From Pseudomonas palmensis (GTDB lineage Bacteria; Pseudomonadota; Gammaproteobacteria; Pseudomonadales; Pseudomonadaceae), in the NCBI RefSeq assembly GCF_017848315.1, contig NZ_JAFKEC010000031.1, positions 1-59,744 of the forward strand: DNA of 59,744 bases, in the 5' to 3' direction. Below, piece after piece: positions 22,379 to 29,107 of this stretch. Positions within the stretch are counted from its first letter, which is position 1; each line of letters opens with the position of its first letter. The position numbers and the translations under genes were made by a program. The notes under the pieces are model-generated. The model was not told the origin of the DNA, did not search any database, and saw only the letters and a program-made list of their open reading frames with translations.

Positions 22379-23197
22379 ATGAGCGACTTCTCTACCCTTG
22401 AACTGATTCGCGACCCGCGCGGCTTCGCCACCCTGTGGCTGAGCCGCGAGGCCAAGAACAACGCCTTCAACGCGCAGATGATCCGCGAACTGATCATCGC
22501 CATCGACCAGATCGGCAACGACGCCAGCCTGCGCTTCATGGTGCTGCGCGGGCGCGGCCGGCACTTCAGTGCCGGCGCCGACCTTGCCTGGATGCAGCAG
22601 TCGGCGCAGCTGGACTACAACACCAACCTGGACGACGCCCGCGAGCTGGCCGAGCTGATGTACAACCTGGCGCGGCTCAAGGTGCCGACCCTGGCGGTGG
22701 TCCAGGGCGCAGCCTTCGGCGGTGCCGTGGGGCTGATCAGTTGCTGCGACATGGCCATCGGTGCCGACGACGCGCAGCTGTGCCTGTCTGAAGTGCGCAT
22801 CGGCCTGGCGCCGGCGGTGATCAGCCCGTTCGTGGTGCAGGCCATGGGCGAGCGCGCCACCCGCCGCTATGCCCTGACCGCCGAACGCTTCAGCGGCGAG
22901 CGGGCCCGCGAACTGGGCCTGCTGGCCGAAACCTGCCCGGCCGCGCAGCTGGATGCCGAGGTCGAGCGCTGGGTCGACAACCTGCTGCTCAACAGCCCGC
23001 AGGCCATGTGCGCCAGCAAGGAGCTGCTGCGCGAAGTGGGCAATGGTGAGCTCACCCCTGCCCTGCGCCGCTACTGTGAAGGCGCCATTGCGCGTATCCG
23101 CGTGAGCGCCGAAGGCCAGGAGGGCCTGCGCGCCTTCCTCGAAAAACGCACGCCAGCCTGGCAAACCCCCGCTTCGGACAAGGAGCCACGCCCATGA
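22379..23197 (+). CDS. liuC: 3-methylglutaconyl-CoA hydratase
   Basis: 272 residues of the crotonase family: GRGRHFSAGADLAWMQQSA forms the CoA/oxyanion region and VQGAAFGGAVGLISCCDMAI the second active-site helix. It hydrates 3-methylglutaconyl-CoA to HMG-CoA. It is followed by liuD with an ATGA overlap (23194-23197). The next enzyme, HMG-CoA lyase (LiuE), is not in the window; in the P. putida group it is thought to lie at another locus. Confidence 0.93.
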   Translation: MSDFSTLELIRDPRGFATLWLSREAKNNAFNAQMIRELIIAIDQIGNDASLRFMVLRGRGRHFSAGADLAWMQQSAQLDYNTNLDDARELAELMYNLARLKVPTLAVVQGAAFGGAVGLISCCDMAIGADDAQLCLSEVRIGLAPAVISPFVVQAMGERATRRYALTAERFSGERARELGLLAETCPAAQLDAEVERWVDNLLLNSPQAMCASKELLREVGNGELTPALRRYCEGAIARIRVSAEGQEGLRAFLEKRTPAWQTPASDKEPRP

Positions 23198-25152
23198 GCC
23201 GCCCTCTGCTGACCACCCTGCTGGTCGCCAACCGTGGCGAGATCGCCTGCCGCGTGATGCGCACCGCCAAGGCCATGGGCCTGACCACCGTGGCCGTGCA
23301 CAGCGCCATCGACCGCGATGCGCGGCACAGCCGCGAAGCGGATATCCGGGTTGACCTGGGTGGCGCCAAGGCGGCCGAGAGCTACCTGGACATCCCCAGG
23401 CTGATTGCCGCGGCCAAGGCCAGCGGCGCCCAGGCGATACACCCGGGCTATGGCTTTCTGTCTGAGAACGCAGGCTTTGCCCGGGCCATCGAAGAGGCCG
23501 GGCTGATCTTCCTCGGCCCGCCGGCCAGTGCCATCGACGCAATGGGCAGCAAGTCGGCGGCCAAGGCGCTGATGGAAGTGGCCGGGGTACCGCTGGTGCC
23601 TGGCTACCACGGCGAAGCCCAGGACCTGGAGACCTTCCGCGCGGCCGCCCAGCGCATCGGCTACCCCGTACTGCTCAAGGCCACCGCCGGTGGCGGTGGC
23701 AAGGGCATGAAGGTGGTCGAGCAGGAAAGCCAGCTGGGTGAAGCCCTGGCCTCGGCCCAGCGTGAAGCGCTGTCGTCGTTCGGCGATGCACGCATGCTGG
23801 TCGAAAAGTACGTGCTCAAGCCGCGTCACGTCGAAATCCAGGTGTTCGCCGACCAGCATGGCAACTGCCTGTACCTGAACGAGCGTGACTGCTCGATCCA
23901 GCGTCGTCACCAGAAGGTGGTCGAGGAAGCCCCGGCCCCCGGCCTGAGCCCGGCGCAGCGCCAGGCCATGGGCGAGGCGGCGGTACGTGCGGCCCAGGCC
24001 ATCGGCTATGTGGGCGCAGGCACGGTCGAGTTCCTGCTCGATGCCCGTGGCGAATTCTTCTTCATGGAAATGAACACCCGCCTGCAGGTGGAGCACCCGG
24101 TGACCGAGGCGATCACCGGCCTGGACCTGGTGGCCTGGCAGATCCGCGTGGCGTGCGGCGAGGCGCTGCCGCTGACGCAGGATCAGGTGCCGCTGCACGG
24201 GCATGCCATCGAGGTACGCCTGTACGCCGAGGATCCGGCCAACGACTTTCTGCCGGCCACCGGGCACCTGGCGCTGTACCGCGAGTCGGCGCCGGGCGAA
24301 GGGCGCCGGGTCGACAGCGGCGTGTGCGAAGGTGACAGCATCTCGCCGTTCTACGACCCGATGCTGGGCAAGCTGATTGCCTGGGGCGAGAACCGGGAGC
24401 AGGCACGCCTGCGCCTGCTGGCGATGCTCGACAGCTTCGCCATTGGCGGCCTGAAGACCAACATCGCCTTCCTGCGCCGCATCCTGGCCCACCGCGCCTT
24501 CGCCGAGGCCGAACTGGATACCGGGTTCATCCCGCGCTATCAGGATCAACTGCTGCCCGCGCCCGTCGCGTTGCCGACAGCGTTCTGGCAGGCTGCCGGG
24601 CAGGCCTTCCAGCAATCGCGCCCCGCCTGCGTGCGCGCTGATGACCGGCACTCGCCGTGGGCAGCCGCCACCGGTTTCAGGCCGGGCGTACCGGCGCAGA
24701 CCGCCCTGCACCTGCGCTGCAATGGCGAAGACCGGGCACTGAGCCTGAACCCCGGGTCGGTGTCCGCGCGCATGGACGGCGAGCACCTGGTGATCGAGCA
24801 CGAAGGCGTGCGGCGCAGGCACCTGGCCGTGCGCCGTGGGCAAACGCTGTATCTGGAGTGGGATGGCGAGCTGCACGGGGTAAGCGCTTTCGACCCGATT
24901 GCCGAGGCGGACGCCGGCCATGCGCACCAGGGCGGCATGAGTGCGCCCATGAACGGCAGCATCGTGCGGGTACTGGTGGAGGTCGGTCAGGCGGTCGAGG
25001 CCGGCACGCAACTGGTGGTGCTGGAGGCCATGAAGATGGAGCACAGCATCCGCGCACCCCAGGCGGGGACGATCAAGGCGCTGTATTGCCAGGAAGGCGA
25101 GATGGTCAGCGAAGGGGCCGCGCTGGTGGAGCTGGAGGTTCAGGAAGGCTGA
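23194..25152 (+). CDS. liuD: 3-methylcrotonyl-CoA carboxylase, biotin-containing (alpha) subunit
   Basis: 652 residues: biotin-carboxylase N-domain (LLVANRGEIACRVMRTAKAM), ATP-grasp glycine loop (LLKATAGGGGKGMKVV), catalytic region ERDCSIQRRHQKVVEEAP and EMNTRLQVEHPVTE, and a C-terminal biotinyl domain with the lysine in LEAMKMEHSI near residue 620. It carboxylates its own biotin with ATP and bicarbonate and supplies LiuB. Its start overlaps the liuC stop by four bases. It is the last liu gene; a hairpin and REP half follow before the convergent repressor gene. Confidence 0.95.
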   Translation: MSRPLLTTLLVANRGEIACRVMRTAKAMGLTTVAVHSAIDRDARHSREADIRVDLGGAKAAESYLDIPRLIAAAKASGAQAIHPGYGFLSENAGFARAIEEAGLIFLGPPASAIDAMGSKSAAKALMEVAGVPLVPGYHGEAQDLETFRAAAQRIGYPVLLKATAGGGGKGMKVVEQESQLGEALASAQREALSSFGDARMLVEKYVLKPRHVEIQVFADQHGNCLYLNERDCSIQRRHQKVVEEAPAPGLSPAQRQAMGEAAVRAAQAIGYVGAGTVEFLLDARGEFFFMEMNTRLQVEHPVTEAITGLDLVAWQIRVACGEALPLTQDQVPLHGHAIEVRLYAEDPANDFLPATGHLALYRESAPGEGRRVDSGVCEGDSISPFYDPMLGKLIAWGENREQARLRLLAMLDSFAIGGLKTNIAFLRRILAHRAFAEAELDTGFIPRYQDQLLPAPVALPTAFWQAAGQAFQQSRPACVRADDRHSPWAAATGFRPGVPAQTALHLRCNGEDRALSLNPGSVSARMDGEHLVIEHEGVRRRHLAVRRGQTLYLEWDGELHGVSAFDPIAEADAGHAHQGGMSAPMNGSIVRVLVEVGQAVEAGTQLVVLEAMKMEHSIRAPQAGTIKALYCQEGEMVSEGAALVELEVQEG

Positions 25153-25167
25153 CGGCGCTGCACCTGC

Positions 25168-25220
25168 ACAGGGTTTTGTGGGCGCCACGAAACCCTGTGT
25201 GGGCCGGCTTGCCAGCGACG
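25168..25220. repeat. Hairpin plus REP-like half after liuD
   Basis: ACAGGGTTT and AAACCCTGT (25168-25198) form a 9-bp stem, followed by GTGGGCCGGCTTGCCAGCGA, a REP-like half. It separates convergent liuD and the repressor gene. No T tract is present. Confidence 0.6.
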
Positions 25221-25224
25221 CTTT

Positions 25225-25842
25225 TCAGCCCAGCCGGATAGACGCCTGCACCACCACACCGAGCACCTCGGTGCCCTCCTCCCACGTCAGTTTGGGCCAG
25301 GTGGGATTGAGCGGCTGCAAGTACCGCTGACCACCCTCCTCGACCAGCTGGCGAAACACCGCGACAGGATTGCCGGGCAGGCGCGCGATCACCAGCGCGC
25401 CGATCTCGGCAATTCGACCGCTGTCCACCAGCACCATCATGCCCGCCGGCACGCTCAGGCCCATGGGCGAATTCATCGCGTCACCTTCCACCGTCAGCCA
25501 GTAGCACGGGCCATCGGCCAGGTGGTCGCTGAGCACGGTCGGCGCGCCTTCGACAGGCTCGGCCAGGTGCTCCCAGTCCGACAGCGGGTAGCGGAATGCA
25601 CCCAGCGCCGGTGTGGCATACACCCCGGACGGCTCCGCGACGGCGTCGTCGCAGACCACGCCCATGCGCCCCATGCCCAGTATCCGCAGGATTTCGTCGA
25701 TGGTGGCCAGCGGTGGGTTGTTCCTTCCCCGAATCCAATGGCCAACGCCACCTTGGGTCACCCCGAGGCGTTCGGCCAGTTTCTCCTGCGTGAGGCCCAG
25801 CTCGCGCATTCTGGCTTTCGCCAGTTCATTCCATTTTTTCAT
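25225..25842 (-). CDS. XRE-S24 LexA/CI-like repressor lacking the self-cleavage residues
   Basis: 205 residues from ATG 25842 (MKKWNELAKARMRELGL); the frame runs to 26127 across AT-rich operator DNA and is rejected. An XRE helix-turn-helix (LTQEKLAERLGVTQGGVGHW, about residues 17-36) is joined to an S24 peptidase-like domain. Where cleavable repressors have G-D/N-S-M, this has VEGDAMNSPMG, so the nucleophile is alanine (A122). The usual catalytic lysine after A-x-F is arginine (AVFRQL, R164). No Ala-Gly or Cys-Gly scissile pair is seen in the linker. It should bind DNA as a dimer but not respond to RecA. Divergent from the DUF6124-like gene, it probably controls itself and that gene. Confidence 0.8.
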   Translation of the reverse strand: MKKWNELAKARMRELGLTQEKLAERLGVTQGGVGHWIRGRNNPPLATIDEILRILGMGRMGVVCDDAVAEPSGVYATPALGAFRYPLSDWEHLAEPVEGAPTVLSDHLADGPCYWLTVEGDAMNSPMGLSVPAGMMVLVDSGRIAEIGALVIARLPGNPVAVFRQLVEEGGQRYLQPLNPTWPKLTWEEGTEVLGVVVQASIRLG

Positions 25843-25875
25843 CGCTGGCACGATACGGACTGACAGCAGCGACTC

Positions 25876-25925
25876 AATACATAATCTGTAGTATTTAAGC
25901 GATGGAATACAATACAACATGTACT
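25876..25925. promoter_or_regulatory. Candidate operators of the divergent repressor
   Basis: AATAC-N10-GTATT (25876-25895) is a spaced palindrome, and a weaker AATAC-N5-GTACT lies at 25911-25925. Both are in the AT-rich gap between the repressor and the DUF6124-like gene. Binding is inferred from symmetry and position. Confidence 0.45.
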
Positions 25926-25974
25926 TAGGATTGAAGGGTAATCTTTTCCTACTCACCACAAGGAAGGCAGCCCC

Positions 25975-26307
25975 ATGACCCCACCCCCTTTCAACGACCT
26001 GGACAGCGAAGCGGCACGCCGCGCACTGGACTATTACCTCAACCCTACCCCATCTACGGTCAGCCACACGGACGACCAGCTGTTCATCGCCCGCCAGGAC
26101 CTCTCGGCCGAAGCGGCCACCGAACACGCCTCGAGCATGCTGCGCTGCGCCGCAGCCAGCGCCTACGAGTCGGCCGACAACCTCAAGGGCAACTCACGGG
26201 ACATGGCCTTCTCGGTGATGCACATGATCAACATGGCCAGGGCGCTGCTGGACCGCAGCCTCGCGGAACAGGCCAGGCGGCAGGAGCTTCAATCAAGGGA
26301 GGGATGA
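25975..26307 (+). CDS. DUF6124-like small protein
   Basis: 110 residues, no signal peptide or membrane segment. The central helical segment (EHASSMLRCAAASAYESADN then AFSVMHMINMARALLDRSL) resembles small Pseudomonas proteins I know under the label DUF6124 or DUF3077, whose function is unknown. An AAGGAAGG precedes ATG 25975. It is divergent from the S24-like repressor, a two-gene arrangement suggesting repression by its neighbour. A phage relic is possible but no other phage gene is near. Confidence 0.6.
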   Translation: MTPPPFNDLDSEAARRALDYYLNPTPSTVSHTDDQLFIARQDLSAEAATEHASSMLRCAAASAYESADNLKGNSRDMAFSVMHMINMARALLDRSLAEQARRQELQSREG

Positions 26308-26408
26308 TGGGCAACGGGAACGGCGGTGGGGCAGGCCGTGGTTCAACGACCAGGCACAGCGATGCGGAATTTTTTGCTGGATAACAGAAAATTCATTTGA
26401 CTTGAAAA

Positions 26409-26423
26409 TGAGAACGATTATTA
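26409..26423. promoter_or_regulatory. Fur box of prrF
   Basis: TGAGAAC-G-ATTATTA matches the 7-1-7 Fur consensus TGATAAT-N-ATTATCA at most positions. It lies directly before the prrF transcript, the arrangement known for Fur-repressed PrrF RNAs. Confidence 0.8.
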
Positions 26424-26431
26424 TTGCAAAC

Positions 26432-26545
26432 AACTGGTCGCGAGACTGGTTGGATAACTGAAAGCCCTTAGGTCGGACTCTCAGATTATCTCCTCATCAG
26501 GCTAATCACGGTTTTTGACCCGGCTTTTTGCCGGGTCTTTTTTTT
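26432..26545 (+). ncRNA. prrF: PrrF-family iron-responsive small RNA
   Basis: About 114 nt between a Fur box and a strong terminator. The 5' end AACTGGTCGCGAGACTGGTT folds into an 8-bp stem with a GCGA loop. The conserved PrrF targeting core is present at 26481-26510 (contains TCAGATTATCTCCTCATCAG and GGCTAATCACGG). PrrF RNAs are made under iron starvation and repress iron-rich non-essential proteins with Hfq (known in P. aeruginosa). Here there is one full copy, not the tandem pair of P. aeruginosa; P. putida is believed to carry its two copies at separate loci. The exact 5' end is estimated. Confidence 0.9.
26517..26545 (+). terminator. Intrinsic terminator of prrF
   Basis: GACCCGGC and GCCGGGTC form an 8-bp stem with a TTTTT loop, followed by eight T residues. 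It ends the PrrF transcript. Confidence 0.93.
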
Positions 26546-26547
26546 GG

Positions 26548-26561
26548 CTCTTCAGGCTAAT
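26548..26561 (+). repeat. Echo of the PrrF core just past its terminator
   Basis: CTCTTCAGGCTAAT matches CTCATCAGGCTAAT of the PrrF core (26493-26506) at 13 of 14 positions. It may be chance or a decayed remnant of a second prrF copy. From here to the Fur box at 26651 nothing else was recognised. Confidence 0.35.
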
Positions 26562-26650
26562 GAAGGCGGGTGGTGCTTGAATGGCAGCGATGATAGCAAA
26601 TGTATGTCTCGATATGTAACCCCGAGACAAACCTTTGCCGATTCAGCACT

Positions 26651-26665
26651 TGAGAATCAATCTCA
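26651..26665. promoter_or_regulatory. Fur box upstream of the sigma4-FecR hybrid gene
   Basis: TGAGAAT-C-AATCTCA is a strong near-palindromic 7-1-7 Fur box, 77 bp before the ATG of the next gene. Iron repression is inferred. Confidence 0.7.
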
Positions 26666-26741
26666 TGTAGATTAAGCTGTCGCAGCGTCAGGGAAGACGC
26701 CCCCTTCTCTTCAGTCGTTTCTTTCTGCAAGGAGCTCGTAC

Positions 26742-27254
26742 ATGACCCGTCTGTTGCTGCCCCTTGAACACCATCACGATAGCGCCGACCTCGGCGAAGA
26801 TGCCCTGCTCGTGCGCCTGAAAAAGCTGCCACGCCGGGTACAGCAGGTGTTCCTGCTCAATCGCCTCGATCAACTGTCGTTCGCCGCCATCGCCCAGCGC
26901 CTGGACATCGGCGCACCGACCGTGGAACGGCACATGGGCCAGGTGCTGCAGGCCGCCCTGCCGGTGCGCAGCGCCTCCAGCACTGCGGCGGCGCAATGGT
27001 ATGTGCGCCTGCAGAGCCCGGACATCACCGCCAGCGAGCGCATCGACTTTCGCCGCTGGCTGGATGCCGCCCCCGAACACCTGCATGCGTTCCATGCCAC
27101 CGAATTGCGCTGGCGCAACCTGCTGGCACCGGCCCGGCAACTGGGCGATGGGCACTGGTATCGCCAGGCCTGGGCCGGTGTTTCGCTGGGAGGCTGCTCG
27201 GTGGCGCTCGGCCTGGGGTTGGCAGCGGCGCTGGCGATCGGTTTCTGGTCGTGA
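26742..27254 (+). CDS. Membrane-anchored sigma-region-4 / FecR N-domain hybrid
   Basis: 170 residues in three parts. Residues about 22-72 match sigma-70 region 4 of iron-type ECF factors (LPRRVQQVFLLNRLDQLSF then AAIAQRLDIGAPTVERHM); no region 2 is present. Residues about 82-123 match the DUF4880 N-terminus of FecR/PupR anti-sigma proteins (AAQWYVRLQSPDITASERID then FRRWLDAAPEHLHAF). Residues about 146-169 are a hydrophobic helix, and the FecR periplasmic domain is missing. A Fur box lies upstream and AAGGAG precedes ATG 26742. It looks like a compact merger of an ECF sigma and its FecR, lacking the core-binding region of one and the signal receiver of the other. It may titrate or modulate other FecI/FecR pairs; the function is unknown. 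Confidence 0.75.
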   Translation: MTRLLLPLEHHHDSADLGEDALLVRLKKLPRRVQQVFLLNRLDQLSFAAIAQRLDIGAPTVERHMGQVLQAALPVRSASSTAAAQWYVRLQSPDITASERIDFRRWLDAAPEHLHAFHATELRWRNLLAPARQLGDGHWYRQAWAGVSLGGCSVALGLGLAAALAIGFWS

Positions 27255-27302
27255 TCCAGGGGTGTAGAGTGGTTGGCACAACAACTCTACCGGAGCCTGG
27301 CC

Positions 27303-28451
27303 ATGACCGTGACGCTGTCCCCCGTTAGCATCGATTGCGCATTCGATGCCGGCAACATCCTGCTCGTCGATGCCGGCAACCCGTCCCGGATTCACCTGAA
27401 CATCCGCCCCGACACCCACAGCGGGCATTTCCAGTGGTTTCACTTCAAGGCCAGCGGGCTGACGCCCGGGCATACCCACGCCTTCAGCCTGGACAACGCC
27501 AGCCAGTCGTCCTATAGCGCCGCATGGGAGGGCTACCAGGCGGTAGCGTCCTACGACCAGCAGAACTGGTTTCGCGTGCCGACCCGCTACGACGGCAAGG
27601 CCCTGCACTTCAGCCTTGAGCCCCGCGAAACACAGGCCTGGTTCGCCTATTTCGAGCCCTACCCGCGCGCGCGGCACAATCAGCTGATCGAACGCGCCAG
27701 CGCCTTGCCGGGCGTCGAACTGCTGGCCACCGGGCGCAGCGTCGAAGGGCGCGATATCCCGTTGCTGCGGGCGGGCGACGGGGGCGCGGGCAAGCGCAAG
27801 CTGTGGATCATCGCCCAGCAGCACCCCGGCGAGCACATGGCCGAGTGGTTCATGGAGGGCGTGATTGACCGCATACAGGGTAACGATGCCACCGTGCAGG
27901 CCCTGCTGGCGGTCGCCGACCTGTACCTGATCCCCAACATGAACCCGGACGGTGCCGCTGCCGGGCACCTGCGCACCAATGCCAGGGGCAAGGACCTCAA
28001 CCGCGCCTGGCAGGATGCGAACATCGAACACACCCCTGAGGTGCTGTTCGCCCAGCAGCAGATGAAGCTGTATGGCGTGGACCTGTTCCTGGATGCCCAT
28101 GGCGATGAGGAAATACCCCATGTGTTCACGGCCGGGTGCGAAGGCAACCCGGGCTACACGGATCGGATCGCGGCACTGGAGGAGCGTTTTCGCAGCACCC
28201 TGTGCAGCGTGACCCGGGACTTCCAGACCACCCACGGCTACCCGCGCAGCAAGCCTGGGCAGGCCAACATGACCCTGGCATGCAATGCGGTGGGCCAGGC
28301 GCATGACTGCCTGTCGCTGACCCTGGAGATGCCGTTCAAGGACCACGACGACGCGCCCGATGCGGTGACCGGCTGGTCGGGTGAACGCTCCAAGGCGCTG
28401 GGTAGCGCAGTGATCGACACCTTGGCGAAGCTGGTCGCAGAGCTGCGCTAG
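27303..28451 (+). CDS. M14-family cytosolic carboxypeptidase (PaCCP-like)
   Basis: 382 residues from ATG 27303, with GGAG seven bases upstream. An N-terminal beta domain (GHFQWFHFKASGLTPGHTHA) precedes the zinc carboxypeptidase domain: the zinc ligands in QQHPGEHMAEW and FLDAHGDEE, the substrate arginine in NMNPDGAAAGHLRTNARGKD then LNRAW, and the catalytic glutamate in LTLEMPFKD. There is no signal peptide. The family is related to eukaryotic tubulin-processing carboxypeptidases; a P. aeruginosa member (PaCCP) has a known structure, but the bacterial substrate is unknown. It stands alone 48 bp after the sigma4-FecR hybrid. Confidence 0.88.
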   Translation: MTVTLSPVSIDCAFDAGNILLVDAGNPSRIHLNIRPDTHSGHFQWFHFKASGLTPGHTHAFSLDNASQSSYSAAWEGYQAVASYDQQNWFRVPTRYDGKALHFSLEPRETQAWFAYFEPYPRARHNQLIERASALPGVELLATGRSVEGRDIPLLRAGDGGAGKRKLWIIAQQHPGEHMAEWFMEGVIDRIQGNDATVQALLAVADLYLIPNMNPDGAAAGHLRTNARGKDLNRAWQDANIEHTPEVLFAQQQMKLYGVDLFLDAHGDEEIPHVFTAGCEGNPGYTDRIAALEERFRSTLCSVTRDFQTTHGYPRSKPGQANMTLACNAVGQAHDCLSLTLEMPFKDHDDAPDAVTGWSGERSKALGSAVIDTLAKLVAELR

Positions 28452-28482
28452 GGCTGACGCACCGCCGCCCCGCAGCGCTCCC

Positions 28483-28548
28483 CATCGCGGTTCAAGCCCG
28501 CCCCCACAAGGCTTGCAGTGCCCTGTGGGAGCGGCCTGACCCGCGATG
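28483..28548. repeat. Degenerate REP inverted pair
   Basis: CATCGCGGTTCAAGCCCGCC and CCCTGTGGGAGCGGCCTGAC with flanks form imperfect arms, more diverged than the other pairs. It lies between the convergent carboxypeptidase and HxlR genes. Confidence 0.8.
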
Positions 28549-28555
28549 AGGCAGG

Positions 28556-29011
28556 TCAGGCCGGCGGCGGCCCCGCCACCCGCACGCAATCATCCGGCCC
28601 CAGCACCCGCCCATCCGCCGCTCGCAGCTGCAGTGGGCCCACCGGCGCCCCGCTCTGGCGGTCCACCAGCACCGAATGCGCCTCGCCAGGCTGGTAGAAA
28701 AAAGCCTCGCCCCACTGGCGCAGCCCCACGATCAAGGGAAACAACCCGCGCCCCTTCTCGGTCAGCACGTACTCCTGGTACGCGCTGCCATCCGACGCCG
28801 GCACCAGCTCCAGAATCCGGTGCTCCACCAACTGGCGCAAGCGCGAGGCCAAAATGTTCTTGGCCATGCCCAGGTTGCGCTGGAACTCGCCAAAGCGGCG
28901 CAAGCCATCAAACGCATCACGCACGATCAACAGCGACCACCAGTCACCGATCGCGTCCAGTGACCGGGCCACCGGGCATTCGGCATCTTGCAGGCGGGTA
29001 CGTTGAACCAT
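28556..29011 (-). CDS. HxlR-family transcriptional regulator
   Basis: 151 residues. The HxlR winged helix is clear: CPVARSLDAIGDWWSLLIVR with DAFDGLRRFGEFQRNLGMAK then NILASRLRQLVEHRILE. Members with a single N-terminal cysteine can sense quinones or aldehydes; here Cys precedes PVARSLD. The C-terminal region after residue 105 is a short variable domain. It is divergent from an MFS exporter, which it probably represses, through the TGCAAC-type repeats in the gap. Ligand unknown. Confidence 0.88.
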   Translation of the reverse strand: MVQRTRLQDAECPVARSLDAIGDWWSLLIVRDAFDGLRRFGEFQRNLGMAKNILASRLRQLVEHRILELVPASDGSAYQEYVLTEKGRGLFPLIVGLRQWGEAFFYQPGEAHSVLVDRQSGAPVGPLQLRAADGRVLGPDDCVRVAGPPPA

Positions 29012-29037
29012 GATCGCTCTCGGCAGGCTGAAAAAAG

Positions 29038-29093
29038 TAGTTGCAATATAAAACCGGTCCTCTCAGCATACAACCAGTTTCATTATGCAACCA
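29038..29093. promoter_or_regulatory. Candidate HxlR operator region
   Basis: The AT-rich gap holds GTTGCAAT near 29039 and direct repeats ATACAACCA and ATGCAACCA about 16 bp apart (near 29068 and 29084). The repeats sit between divergent hxlR and MFS starts. The regulator match is inferred. Confidence 0.35.
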
Positions 29094-29107
29094 CATAGGA
29101 TATCGCC

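Noticed and set aside
25843..26127. N-terminal extension of the S24-like repressor
   Set aside because: The extra frame crosses AT-rich palindromes, and the internal ATG 25842 begins the expected HTH N-terminus.
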